NCBI RefSeq assembly: GCF_900112135.1
Contig: NZ_FOLC01000007.1
Coordinates: forward strand, 124,001 to 188,000
DNA length: 64,000 nt
Source of the DNA: Collimonas sp. OK412
GTDB lineage: Bacteria; Pseudomonadota; Gammaproteobacteria; Burkholderiales; Burkholderiaceae_D
Direction of reading: 5' to 3'
In this document: positions 20,825-28,798 of the stretch, in pieces
Layout: every line of letters begins with the position of its first letter
How positions within the stretch are numbered: the stretch's first letter is position 1
Position numbers and translations under genes: made by a program
Notes under the pieces: model-generated
Databases searched by the model: none
What the model was told of the DNA's origin: nothing
Seen by the model: only the letters and a program-made list of their open reading frames with translations

Positions 20825-22375
20825 ATGGCAGCCAACTCGCCCGAAAAACTGATCATATTCGACACCACCTTGCGCGATGGCGAACAATCGCCCGGCGCCT
20901 CGATGACCAAAGATGAGAAGATCCGTATCGCCAAGCAGCTGGAACGGATGAAAGTCGACGTGATCGAAGCCGGGTTTGCTGCCGCTTCTCCCGGCGATTT
21001 CGAGGCGATCAAGGCAATCGCCGGCATCATCAAGGATTCCACGGTCTGTTCTCTGTCGCGCGCCAACGACAAGGACATCGCGCGCGCTGCCGAAGCGCTG
21101 CAGCCGGCCGAACGCAAGCGTATCCATACCTTCCTGGCGACCTCGCCGCTGCACATGGAAAAAAAGCTGCGCATGACGCCCGACCAGGTGTTCGAACAAG
21201 CCAGGCTGGCGGTGCGCTATGCCCGCAAATTCACCGACGATGTGGAGTTCAGCCCGGAAGACGGCAGCCGCTCCGACATGGACTTCCTGTGCCGGGTGCT
21301 GGAGGCGGTGATCGCTGAAGGCGCGACCACCATCAACTTCGCCGACACCGTCGGCTACGGCGTGCCGGAACTGTATGGCCATATGCTGAAGACCCTGCGC
21401 GAACGGATTCCGAATTCGGACAAGGCGATCTGGTCGGTGCACTGCCACAACGACCTCGGCATGGCGGTCGCCAATTCGCTGGCGGGCGTGATGATAGGCG
21501 GCGCGCGCCAGGTCGAATGCACCATCAACGGACTCGGCGAGCGGGCCGGCAATACGGCGCTGGAAGAGATCGTCATGGCGGTCAAGACCCGGCGCGATTA
21601 CTTCAACCTGGACATCGGCATCGACACCACGCAGATCGTGCCGGCTTCCAAGCTGGTGTCGCAGATCACCGGGTTTGCAGTGCAGCCGAACAAGTCGGTG
21701 GTGGGCGCCAATGCCTTTGCCCACGCTTCGGGGATCCATCAGGACGGCGTGCTGAAGGCGCGCGACACCTATGAAATCATGCGCGCCGAAGATGTCGGCT
21801 GGAGCGCCAACAAGATCGTGCTGGGCAAGCTGTCGGGACGCAATGCGTTCAAGCAGCGGCTGGAAGAGCTGGGCATCGCGCTCGAATCGGAGACGGAAGT
21901 GAATGCGGCTTTTGCACGCTTCAAGGAACTGGCGGACCGCAAGTCGGAGATATTCGACGAAGACATCATCGCCCTGGTTTCGGATGAGCAGCATTCGCAC
22001 GACAAGGAGTTTTATCGTTTCGTGTCGTTATCGCAGCATTCGGAGACTGGCGAAAAGCCTAGCGCCAGCGTGGTGTTTTCGATCGACGGCAAGGAGTCCA
22101 GCTGCGAAGCGGAGGGCAACGGACCGGTGGACGCCATCGTCAACGCCATCGAAACCAAGGTGGCCAGCGGCGCCGAGCTGCTGCTGTTCTCGGTCAACGC
22201 GATTACCACCGGCACCCAGTCGCAGGGCGAAGTGACCATGCGCTTGTCCAAGGCCGGCCGCATCGTCAACGGCGTCGGCGCCGACCTGGATATCGTGGTG
22301 GCGTCAGCCAAAGCCTACCTGTCAGCGCTCAACAAACTGCACTCGAAGTCCGAAAAACTGAACCCGCAGCTATAA
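20825..22375 (+). CDS. leuA: 2-isopropylmalate synthase
   Basis: First committed step of leucine synthesis: acetyl-CoA plus 2-ketoisovalerate to 2-isopropylmalate. The 516-aa protein has the catalytic HMGL-like TIM barrel ([13 protein letters not shown] at 12-24, [14 protein letters not shown] with the metal-binding HxH, and [10 protein letters not shown]). A linker with HQDGVLK and the C-terminal LeuA dimer/allosteric domain (about 390-510, [13 protein letters not shown]) follow. The start at 20825 follows AGGAG; an upstream in-frame ATG adds an atypical leader. A long perfect palindrome lies just beyond the stop. Confidence 0.97.
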   Translation: MAANSPEKLIIFDTTLRDGEQSPGASMTKDEKIRIAKQLERMKVDVIEAGFAAASPGDFEAIKAIAGIIKDSTVCSLSRANDKDIARAAEALQPAERKRIHTFLATSPLHMEKKLRMTPDQVFEQARLAVRYARKFTDDVEFSPEDGSRSDMDFLCRVLEAVIAEGATTINFADTVGYGVPELYGHMLKTLRERIPNSDKAIWSVHCHNDLGMAVANSLAGVMIGGARQVECTINGLGERAGNTALEEIVMAVKTRRDYFNLDIGIDTTQIVPASKLVSQITGFAVQPNKSVVGANAFAHASGIHQDGVLKARDTYEIMRAEDVGWSANKIVLGKLSGRNAFKQRLEELGIALESETEVNAAFARFKELADRKSEIFDEDIIALVSDEQHSHDKEFYRFVSLSQHSETGEKPSASVVFSIDGKESSCEAEGNGPVDAIVNAIETKVASGAELLLFSVNAITTGTQSQGEVTMRLSKAGRIVNGVGADLDIVVASAKAYLSALNKLHSKSEKLNPQL

Positions 22376-22381
22376 CAGCAG

Positions 22382-22486
22382 TTAAATAGGGTCAGAGTCG
22401 AATTATTCGAAATCCGAGAAGCTGGAATTAAATAGGGTCAGAGTCGAATTATTGAACAACAATAATTCGACTCTGACCCTATTTAA
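22382..22486. repeat. Three-copy 26-bp repeat forming a perfect hairpin downstream of leuA
   Basis: A 26-bp unit beginning TTAAATAGGGTCAGAGTCG occurs at 22382-22407 and again at 22428-22453, and its exact reverse complement is at 22461-22486. Copies two and three form a perfect 26-bp stem with a 7-nt loop (22454-22460). It occupies the gap between convergent leuA and the ChaC gene and could stop transcription from both sides. GGGTCAGAGTCGAATT-type units are typical of dispersed REP-like elements. Confidence 0.8.
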
Positions 22487-22506
22487 CGAACTACGGGGTA
22501 CGGGCC

Positions 22507-23199
22507 TTAGCGCTTGGAATTGCCTGATGAACTTCGATCGGATTCCAGTTGCGCCCACAGCCGCGCCAGGTATGGATCGCGGAATCCTTCTTTAAGCAGC
22601 CCTTCCAGGGTATGCCGCAAATAATCCCTGGCCGGCCCGTAGAGTCCGCAGGCGTCGCGCAGGTGGGAAACCACTTTCGGGTCCGGCAGCCGGCCGGTAT
22701 AGCTTTCATGCTGGCGGTTCATGACGAACGCCAGCGCCTTGACGCGCGGGCCGTTCTTGCCCTTGAGCTGCATCGGCAGCCAGCGCGGATGGTAAGCGCC
22801 TGTCATCATTTCACGGCGCCACAGCATTTTCAGTTCGGTTTCGATGCTGATGGCGGGGATGCGGAAGGCGATGCCCTGGCAGGAGCCGCCGCGGTCCAGC
22901 CCCAGCACCAGGCCGGGATTATCCCAGGTGCCGCGGTTGATGCGCGAATACAGATAAAAGCCGCGGTGATAGCCGTACAGCATGGCCGGCACGCGCTCGC
23001 TGTATTCCACCATCGGATTCCAGATCAGGGAACCATAGCCGAACAGCCAGACATCGCCTCCGGGATCGGGCAGGGACGCCAGGGCGGCGCGCCAGGACGC
23101 CTCCAGCGCTGCTTCGGACAGCAGGGCGGAAGCAATCGGGGTGTTATCCAGGATGGTCCGCAGGCGGTCCTGTTCAAGATCTTCACGCGTGATACTCAT
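22507..23199 (-). CDS. chaC: ChaC-family gamma-glutamylcyclotransferase
   Basis: Cytosolic enzyme that cleaves glutathione to 5-oxoproline and Cys-Gly, by family homology. The 230-aa protein has the substrate-binding loop FGYGSLIWNP at about residues 53-62 and the core RGTWDNPGLVLGLDRGGSCQGIAFRI. The late Glu in RREMMTGAYHPRWLP is the candidate catalytic acid. The start at 23199 (MSITREDLEQDRLRTIL) is preferred over a TTG 48 bp upstream; neither has a strong ribosome site. It is convergent with leuA across the palindromic repeat. Confidence 0.9.
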   Translation of the reverse strand: MSITREDLEQDRLRTILDNTPIASALLSEAALEASWRAALASLPDPGGDVWLFGYGSLIWNPMVEYSERVPAMLYGYHRGFYLYSRINRGTWDNPGLVLGLDRGGSCQGIAFRIPAISIETELKMLWRREMMTGAYHPRWLPMQLKGKNGPRVKALAFVMNRQHESYTGRLPDPKVVSHLRDACGLYGPARDYLRHTLEGLLKEGFRDPYLARLWAQLESDRSSSGNSKR

Positions 23200-23393
23200 G
23201 GCTACAGAATAAGCCAGATCAGCCGTCGGCAACAAGTGCTTTGCCAAACTGGCGGCGAGCTTGCCTCACTCCTTGAGGGCAGCCGGGATAAACGCTCGCC
23301 GCCACGAGGGAACAGCAGGCGCGCCGGCGCCGACGGCTGCCGTACAGGGTGCGATTGTCGGCAGGCTGCTGCAGCAATGCAACAGCCGGTCAA

Positions 23394-24314
23394 CTAATTC
23401 GAACCTAGTATTTCTTCGACCTGCGCTGCGTGCGGAATCGGCGCAACCGCGCCATAACCTGTTGTCGACAAGGCGGCGCAGACATTGGCGTAGCGGGCGG
23501 CGTGGAAGGGATCGTCGCCGGCCGTCAGGCGCGCGATGAAAGCGCCGCCGAAACAATCGCCGGCGCCGGTAGCATCGACTGCTTCCACGCCGTAAGCCGG
23601 CACCAGGCGCCGTTCGCCGGCGGTAGCGACATAACAGCCTTCGGCGCCAAGCTTGAAGGCGACCAGGCCGATGCCGTAGGACAGCAGGGCGTCGACAATC
23701 GCATCGCGGTCGTCAAGGCCGGTGAGGGCGCTGACGTCGTCCCAGCTGGGCAGGCAGATATCGCACAGCGCAAACGCTTCGCGCATTTTTTCACGGGCCC
23801 GTTCCAGCGGCCAGAGTTTCAGCCGCAGGTTGGTGTCGAGCGAGGTGCGTACGCCGTGCTTGCGCGCATGCGCCATCGCCGCCAGGCCGGCATCGCAGGC
23901 CGATTCGCTGATCGCCAGGCTGATGCCCGACAAATGCAGCACCTTGGCCGCAGCGATCGCCGCCAGCGGCAGCTGTGTGCTGGCATAGCGGCTGGCGGCC
24001 GAGCCGGCGCGCAGGTAGTCGAAGTGATGGCCGTCCTGGTCGTGCGAAACGAAATACACGCCGGTGGCGGCGTGCGGATCGCTGGCGACATGGCTGGCGT
24101 CTACCTGTTCGGCCAGCCACAGGTCACGCAGTTTCTGGCCGAAATGATCGTTGCCGAGCGCGCTGATATAACCGCTGCGCGCACCCTGGCGGGCCGCGGC
24201 GATGCAGAAATTCGAGGTGTCGCCGCCGAAGCCCTGCAAGTACATGCGCGCATCGTGCTGCCGCTGGTTGAACTCCACCATGGCTTCGCCATAGGCCAGG
24301 ATATCTGTAGTCAT
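23394..24314 (-). CDS. PfkB-family sugar kinase, 2-dehydro-3-deoxygluconokinase-like
   Basis: 306-aa ribokinase-fold kinase. MTTDILAYGEAMVEFNQ at the N-terminus and GFGGDTSNFCIAAARQG are typical of KDG kinases, and DATGAGDCFGGAFIARL near the C-terminus is the PfkB signature with the catalytic Asp in GAGD. The expected reaction is 2-keto-3-deoxygluconate to its 6-phosphate. Its place in an operon with a D-amino acid deaminase is odd for that role, so the true substrate may be another keto or deoxy compound. An in-frame ATG at 24329 is an alternative start. The gene lies about 20 bp after the deaminase stop. Confidence 0.85.
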   Translation of the reverse strand: MTTDILAYGEAMVEFNQRQHDARMYLQGFGGDTSNFCIAAARQGARSGYISALGNDHFGQKLRDLWLAEQVDASHVASDPHAATGVYFVSHDQDGHHFDYLRAGSAASRYASTQLPLAAIAAAKVLHLSGISLAISESACDAGLAAMAHARKHGVRTSLDTNLRLKLWPLERAREKMREAFALCDICLPSWDDVSALTGLDDRDAIVDALLSYGIGLVAFKLGAEGCYVATAGERRLVPAYGVEAVDATGAGDCFGGAFIARLTAGDDPFHAARYANVCAALSTTGYGAVAPIPHAAQVEEILGSN

Positions 24315-24334
24315 TGCGTGTGCCGGCATAAAAA

Positions 24335-25651
24335 TTAAAAGAAGGTCTGGATCACGTCCACCACCTGGTGCTGCGCATCGAGCACCGCTATCTGGCGCCA
24401 CTTGTCGAAGGTCAGGCAAGGATGGGAGATGTCGAAGCCGATCATGTCGCCGACCTTGATATCGTCGCCTTCGGCGATCTGCAGATAGGCATGCTGGTCC
24501 ATCATGCCGGTCAACTGCCAGTGCGCCGGGGTGGCCGCCGGCGCCGTGCTGCCGGGACGATAGTGCAGCGCCGGCGACGGCAGGCCGGCGTCGAATGCGG
24601 CGTCGCGCTTGCCGAGTGCAATGATGGCCTTGCCGGTTTCCGGGATCGACTGCACATACGCCCACAGCTGCAGGGCCGGCTGCAGTTCGGTGCGCATTTT
24701 GCGCGCGATAGGATTGCGGGTCTGGATCTGTGCCTGCGCCGCGCGATAGATGCCGACATCGTGGGTCAGGTAGCAGCCGGGGCGCAGCACTACGTCCAGC
24801 GGCAGGCCGATCTCGGTCTTGGCGAATTCCTCGGCGACCACGTCGTACCAGGCCGAACCGGCGCCGGTCAGGATGACCGGCCGTGCCGCGCTGCCGCCGG
24901 TGCGGGCAGCAAAGCGGCCATCCTTGGCCAGCTGTTTGGTGCAGGTTACCGCATGCTGCAGGAAAGCGCGGATATCGGCTTCTTCTTTCAGCACGCCTTC
25001 GTAGACTTCGACGCCGGCCAGCACGATGCTCTCGGGCCAGCGCGCCAGCGCCGCCAGCACCGCCGCCTGCTGCTGCGCATTGCGGATGCCGGTGCGGCCG
25101 CCGTCCGGCCCCAGTTCCAGCAGCACATGCAGCTTTTGCTTGCGCGCCTGGAAGAACGCGCCCAGCTGGTCGACGCCGTCGGCCGAATCGACCAGGCAGC
25201 AGAATTCAAAGGACGGGTCAGCCAGCAAATCGGAAATGAGCGCCATGTTCTGCTTGCCGACCAGCTGGTTGGCCATGATCACGCGCCGCACGCCGTGCCG
25301 GTAGGCGACCCGGGTCTGGTGGGCGGTCGCCAGGGTAATGCCCCATGCGCCTCCGGCCAGCTGGCGTGCAAACAGTTTCGGCGCCATCGTGGTTTTGCCG
25401 TGCGGCGCCAGCTTGACGCCGTATTCCGTGACGAACTGCTGCATCCACTGCAAGTTGTGCGTCATGCGCTCGTCGGACAGCACGGCGGCAGGCAGGCTGA
25501 GGTCTTCCCGCAGCAGGTTCCAGTTGCGCGCCTTGACCTCGGCGGCGGGTAATCCCTGCTCGAATGCACCCAAGCCTTTGTTCAAGGGATCGATTACCGG
25601 ATTTTCGTAATCGCTGTGATAGTCGCCGTGATAGTTAATAACATTAGTCAT
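24335..25651 (-). CDS. PLP-dependent D-amino acid deaminase / D-threonine aldolase-like protein
   Basis: 438-aa fold type III PLP enzyme (alanine racemase N-terminal barrel plus D-serine dehydratase-like C-terminal domain). The likely Schiff-base lysine is Lys86 in LAPHGKTTMAP. The C-terminal SHPC motif (GFDISHPCLTFDKW) supplies the His/Cys metal pair known from eukaryotic-type D-serine dehydratase. The start at 25651 follows GGAGGAGATCTG, a strong ribosome site. It is the first gene on the minus side of the divergent promoter. Deamination of D-serine or related D-amino acids is the best guess; aldolase activity is an alternative. Confidence 0.85.
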   Translation of the reverse strand: MTNVINYHGDYHSDYENPVIDPLNKGLGAFEQGLPAAEVKARNWNLLREDLSLPAAVLSDERMTHNLQWMQQFVTEYGVKLAPHGKTTMAPKLFARQLAGGAWGITLATAHQTRVAYRHGVRRVIMANQLVGKQNMALISDLLADPSFEFCCLVDSADGVDQLGAFFQARKQKLHVLLELGPDGGRTGIRNAQQQAAVLAALARWPESIVLAGVEVYEGVLKEEADIRAFLQHAVTCTKQLAKDGRFAARTGGSAARPVILTGAGSAWYDVVAEEFAKTEIGLPLDVVLRPGCYLTHDVGIYRAAQAQIQTRNPIARKMRTELQPALQLWAYVQSIPETGKAIIALGKRDAAFDAGLPSPALHYRPGSTAPAATPAHWQLTGMMDQHAYLQIAEGDDIKVGDMIGFDISHPCLTFDKWRQIAVLDAQHQVVDVIQTFF

Positions 25652-25700
25652 CAGATCTCCTCCTTCAGAATTCATTTGACGTAATCATATCCTTGAATTT

Positions 25701-25728
25701 ACTATATTAAAAGTATGTTACAAAGTAA
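25701..25728 (-). promoter_or_regulatory. Candidate promoter of the deaminase-kinase operon
   Basis: On the minus strand TTACTT (25728-25723) and TATAGT (25706-25701) are 16 bp apart. The -35 hexamer lies inside the palindrome at 25715-25731, so a bound repressor would block it. The -35 match is weak. Confidence 0.3.
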
Positions 25729-25731
25729 CAT
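25715..25731. promoter_or_regulatory. Probable RpiR-type operator in the divergent promoter
   Basis: ATGTTACAAAGTAACAT is a perfect 17-bp inverted repeat with a 3-bp centre. Its form resembles known RpiR-family sites (HexR and MurR sites are AT-rich palindromes with GTA/TAC arms). It is between the deaminase start (25651, minus) and the RpiR gene start (25826, plus), the expected place for an autoregulatory operator serving both arms. Confidence 0.6.
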
Positions 25732-25825
25732 GCCATTTTCTTCCTGCCGTGTCCGTTGCCGGGATGCTGCGCTTTTATTGCGATTCCACCCGTGTTGCTG
25801 GATTAGTAGCGGATGACCTAAGCCG

Positions 25826-26707
25826 ATGACCCAATTATTCGATATTGTCTCGCGCATCGCCGAGCGCAGCAGCCAGCTGCGCCTGGCTGAGCAAAAAGTG
25901 GCGCAGGCAATCCTGGGCGACCTGCCGTTTGCGGCAAGCGCCAGCATCCAGACCCTGGCCAGGCAGGCCGGCGTCAGCGAAGCCAGCGTGACGCGTTTTG
26001 CCAAGGCCATCGGCTGCCGCGATGTGCGCGAACTGAAGATGCGCCTGGCCCAGGCGGCGGCGATCGGCCAACGGTTTTTGCGAGTGGAGAATTCCATTGC
26101 TGAAAACCAACTTCCGCAAATCGTCGACATTGTCTATGCCGATATCCACAAATCGCTGGAGGTCAACCGCAGCCTGCTGAGCCAGGACAACTTGCTGCAG
26201 GCGGCGCAGGCGCTGCTGCGGGCGCGCATGATTTACGCCTTTGGCATGGGCGGCGGCTCGACTATGCTGTCGGATGAGGCGCGCTATCGGCTGGTGCGCC
26301 TGGGGCGCCCGGTGGCCACCTACCACGACGCCATGCTGCAGAAAATGGTGGCGGCGACGCTTGACAAGGACGACGTCATCCTGGCCTTGTCGACTACCGG
26401 CAACGTGCCCGAACTCAACGCCAGCTGCGCCATCGCCAAGGAGTACGGAGTGCGGCTGGTGGCGATCACCGCCCTCGGCTCGCCGCTGGCGGCAATGGCC
26501 GATGTGCTGCTGCCGCTGAAGTCGCTGGAAACCGATTTCATTTTCAAGCCTTCGTCGTCGCGCTACGCCATGATGATGGCGCTGGACGTGCTGATGACAG
26601 AGTTGGCATTGCTGCAAAAAGATCGCAGCCAGGAGTTGCTGCGGCGCCTGAAATTCACACTGGATACACATCGCGGCGGCGGCAATCGCGAGCCGTTGGG
26701 AGATTGA
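25826..26707 (+). CDS. RpiR/MurR-family transcriptional regulator
   Basis: 293-aa regulator. The N-terminal HTH_6 domain (about 1-80) contains ASIQTLARQAGVSEASVTRFAKAIGCRDVRELK. The C-terminal SIS (sugar isomerase) domain (about 115-260) contains ARMIYAFGMGGGSTMLSDEARYRLVRLG and VILALSTTGNVPELNASCAIAKEYG. SIS domains usually bind phosphosugars, so the inducer could be the product of the neighbouring kinase. The gene starts 95 bp from the palindrome at 25715-25731 and is followed after 1 bp by the D-aminoacylase gene, so it is probably co-transcribed with the pathway it controls. Confidence 0.92.
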   Translation: MTQLFDIVSRIAERSSQLRLAEQKVAQAILGDLPFAASASIQTLARQAGVSEASVTRFAKAIGCRDVRELKMRLAQAAAIGQRFLRVENSIAENQLPQIVDIVYADIHKSLEVNRSLLSQDNLLQAAQALLRARMIYAFGMGGGSTMLSDEARYRLVRLGRPVATYHDAMLQKMVAATLDKDDVILALSTTGNVPELNASCAIAKEYGVRLVAITALGSPLAAMADVLLPLKSLETDFIFKPSSSRYAMMMALDVLMTELALLQKDRSQELLRRLKFTLDTHRGGGNREPLGD

Positions 26708-26708
26708 G

Positions 26709-28250
26709 ATGAGCACTGATTCACATTCAAATGCATTGCCTGCGCCGGGCGGCGACCTAAGCTGCGACACCCTGATCCGCAACGTATCGGTGATCGACGG
26801 CAGCGGCAGCCCGGCCTATGTCGCCGACGTCGCGCTGGCCGGCGGCCGCATCCTGCATATCGAACCGCACAGCGAAGCCCGCGCCGGCGCGCTTTCCGGC
26901 TGGCAGGCCGGGCAGGTGGTAGACGGCAGCGGCAAGGTCCTGAGCCCCGGTTTCATCGATGTCCACACGCACGACGATACCAACGTGATCCGCACGCCGA
27001 GCATGCTGCCGAAACTGTCGCAGGGCGTCACTACCGTGGTGGTCGGCAATTGCGGCATCAGCGCCGCGCCGGTCAGCCTCAAGGCGGAACCGCCGGATCC
27101 GATGAACCTGCTGGGCGAAGCCAGCGCTTTCAGCTATCCGACGTTTGCATCCTATGTCGCAGCCGTGACCGAGGCGCGGCCGGCGATCAACGTCGCCGCG
27201 CTGATCGGCCATACCGCTTTGCGCAGCAACCAGATGGACCGGCTGGACCGCGCCGCCACCGAAACGGAAATCGCCGCCATGTGCGCACAGCTGCGCGAAG
27301 CGCTGGCGCATGGCGCGCTCGGGCTCAGCACCGGCCTGGCCTACGGCAATGCCATCAATGCGCCGACCGCCGAAGTGCTGGCGCTGGCGGAACCGCTGGC
27401 CGAGGCAGGCGCGATTTACGCGACCCATTTGCGCAGCGAATTCGCCGACATCCTGGAAGCCATGGATGAAGCATTCCGCATCGGCAAGCACGCCAGGGTG
27501 CCGGTGGTGATTTCGCACCTGAAATGCGCCGGCGTCGAAAACTGGGGCCGCAGCGCCGAAGTGCTGGAAGCGCTGGAGCAGGCGCAGCGCTACCAGCCGG
27601 TCGGCTGCGACTGCTATCCCTATACCGCCAGCTCATCCACCCTGGACCTGAAACAGGTGACCGACACCATCGACATCATGGTGACCTGGTCCGAACCCGA
27701 GCCGGCCATGGGCGGCAAGCTGCTGGCCGAGATCGCCGCCGAATGGCAGGTCGACCTGATGGCGGCGGCGCGGCGCCTGCAGCCGGCCGGCGCCGTCTAT
27801 CACTGCATGCAGGACGACGACGTCAACCGCATCCTGAGCCATCCGGCCAGCGTGGTCGGCTCGGACGGCCTGCCTAACGATCCCTTGCCGCATCCGCGCC
27901 TGTGGGGCGCATTCCCGCGTGTGCTGGGTTATTACAGCCGCGAACAGAAGCTGTTCCCGCTGGCCGTGGCGATCCGCAAGATGACCGGCTTGTCGGCTGA
28001 GCGTTTCGGCCTGGCCGAGCGCGGCCTGGTGCGCGAAGGTTATTGGGCCGACCTGGTGCTGTTCGATGCCGAGACCGTGCGCGACGCCGCCACGTTTGCT
28101 GATCCGATGCAGCCGGCCGAAGGCATCGAAGCGGTATGGGTGAATGGCGCCTTGTCTTACCTGGGCGGCGCGCAAAAAGCGCCGACCGAGTTGCGGGCGG
28201 GGCGTTTCCTGGCGCGGCAGGCCGGCGTCAGCGGCAGTCTTGCTGGTTGA
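26709..28250 (+). CDS. dan: N-acyl-D-amino-acid deacylase (D-aminoacylase)
   Basis: 513-aa amidohydrolase-superfamily enzyme that releases the free D-amino acid from N-acyl-D-amino acids. The metal-binding HxH is at His86/His88 in GFIDVHTHDD. Cys115 in VVVGNCGIS matches the conserved zinc-bridging cysteine of this enzyme. Further landmarks are YATHLRSE, VVISHLKCAG and the C-terminal GLVREGYWADLVLFD. The length agrees with characterised D-aminoacylases (about 480-500 aa). It follows the RpiR gene by one base and precedes RidA and GntP genes, consistent with a catabolic operon. Confidence 0.92.
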   Translation: MSTDSHSNALPAPGGDLSCDTLIRNVSVIDGSGSPAYVADVALAGGRILHIEPHSEARAGALSGWQAGQVVDGSGKVLSPGFIDVHTHDDTNVIRTPSMLPKLSQGVTTVVVGNCGISAAPVSLKAEPPDPMNLLGEASAFSYPTFASYVAAVTEARPAINVAALIGHTALRSNQMDRLDRAATETEIAAMCAQLREALAHGALGLSTGLAYGNAINAPTAEVLALAEPLAEAGAIYATHLRSEFADILEAMDEAFRIGKHARVPVVISHLKCAGVENWGRSAEVLEALEQAQRYQPVGCDCYPYTASSSTLDLKQVTDTIDIMVTWSEPEPAMGGKLLAEIAAEWQVDLMAAARRLQPAGAVYHCMQDDDVNRILSHPASVVGSDGLPNDPLPHPRLWGAFPRVLGYYSREQKLFPLAVAIRKMTGLSAERFGLAERGLVREGYWADLVLFDAETVRDAATFADPMQPAEGIEAVWVNGALSYLGGAQKAPTELRAGRFLARQAGVSGSLAG

Positions 28251-28276
28251 ATCTTGTTTTTTACTGAGGAGTAGTC

Positions 28277-28660
28277 ATGACAATCAAACGATATGGTGTT
28301 GAAGGTGGTTCGGGAACCGGCGGCCAGCATCTGCCGTTCGCGCGGGCGGTGGAAGCCGACGGCTGGCTGTATGTATCCGGCCAGGTGGCGATGGTGGACG
28401 GCGAAGTGATCGACGGCGGCATCGTCGCCCAGTCGCACAAGACCATCCAGAACGTGCTGGCGATCCTGAAAGAAGCCGGCTACGGCCCGGAACACGTGGT
28501 GCGTTGCGGCGTCTGGCTCGATGATACGCGCGATTTCCAGTCGTTCAACCGGGTCTTCAAGGAGTATTTCGGCGCCAACCCGCCGGCACGCGCTTGCGTG
28601 CAGTCGAGCATGGTGGTCGATTGCAAGGTGGAAGTAGATTGCATCGCATATAAAAAATAA
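28277..28660 (+). CDS. RidA family reactive imine/enamine deaminase
   Basis: 127-aa protein of the RidA/YjgF/UK114 family. It shows the trimer-forming core LPFARAVEADGWLYVSGQVAM, a HKTIQNVLAILKEAGYG helix, and PARACVQSSMVVDCKVEVDCIA, which holds the conserved Arg that binds the substrate carboxylate. Such proteins hydrolyse reactive imines released by PLP enzymes, which fits the D-amino acid deaminase in the same cluster. GAGGAG precedes the start, 26 bp after the deacylase stop. Confidence 0.92.
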   Translation: MTIKRYGVEGGSGTGGQHLPFARAVEADGWLYVSGQVAMVDGEVIDGGIVAQSHKTIQNVLAILKEAGYGPEHVVRCGVWLDDTRDFQSFNRVFKEYFGANPPARACVQSSMVVDCKVEVDCIAYKK

Positions 28661-28798
28661 ACCGGGTCCAGGCTGGCGAATAGACTGGCAACCGGTAGGG
28701 AATCGTTGCAAAATGGCGCCGTCATGGATTTGCGGCGCCGAGGCCGGCAGCGGACATGTGGCGGTGTCAAAAAATAAATCGGACTTTAGGAGGATTTG

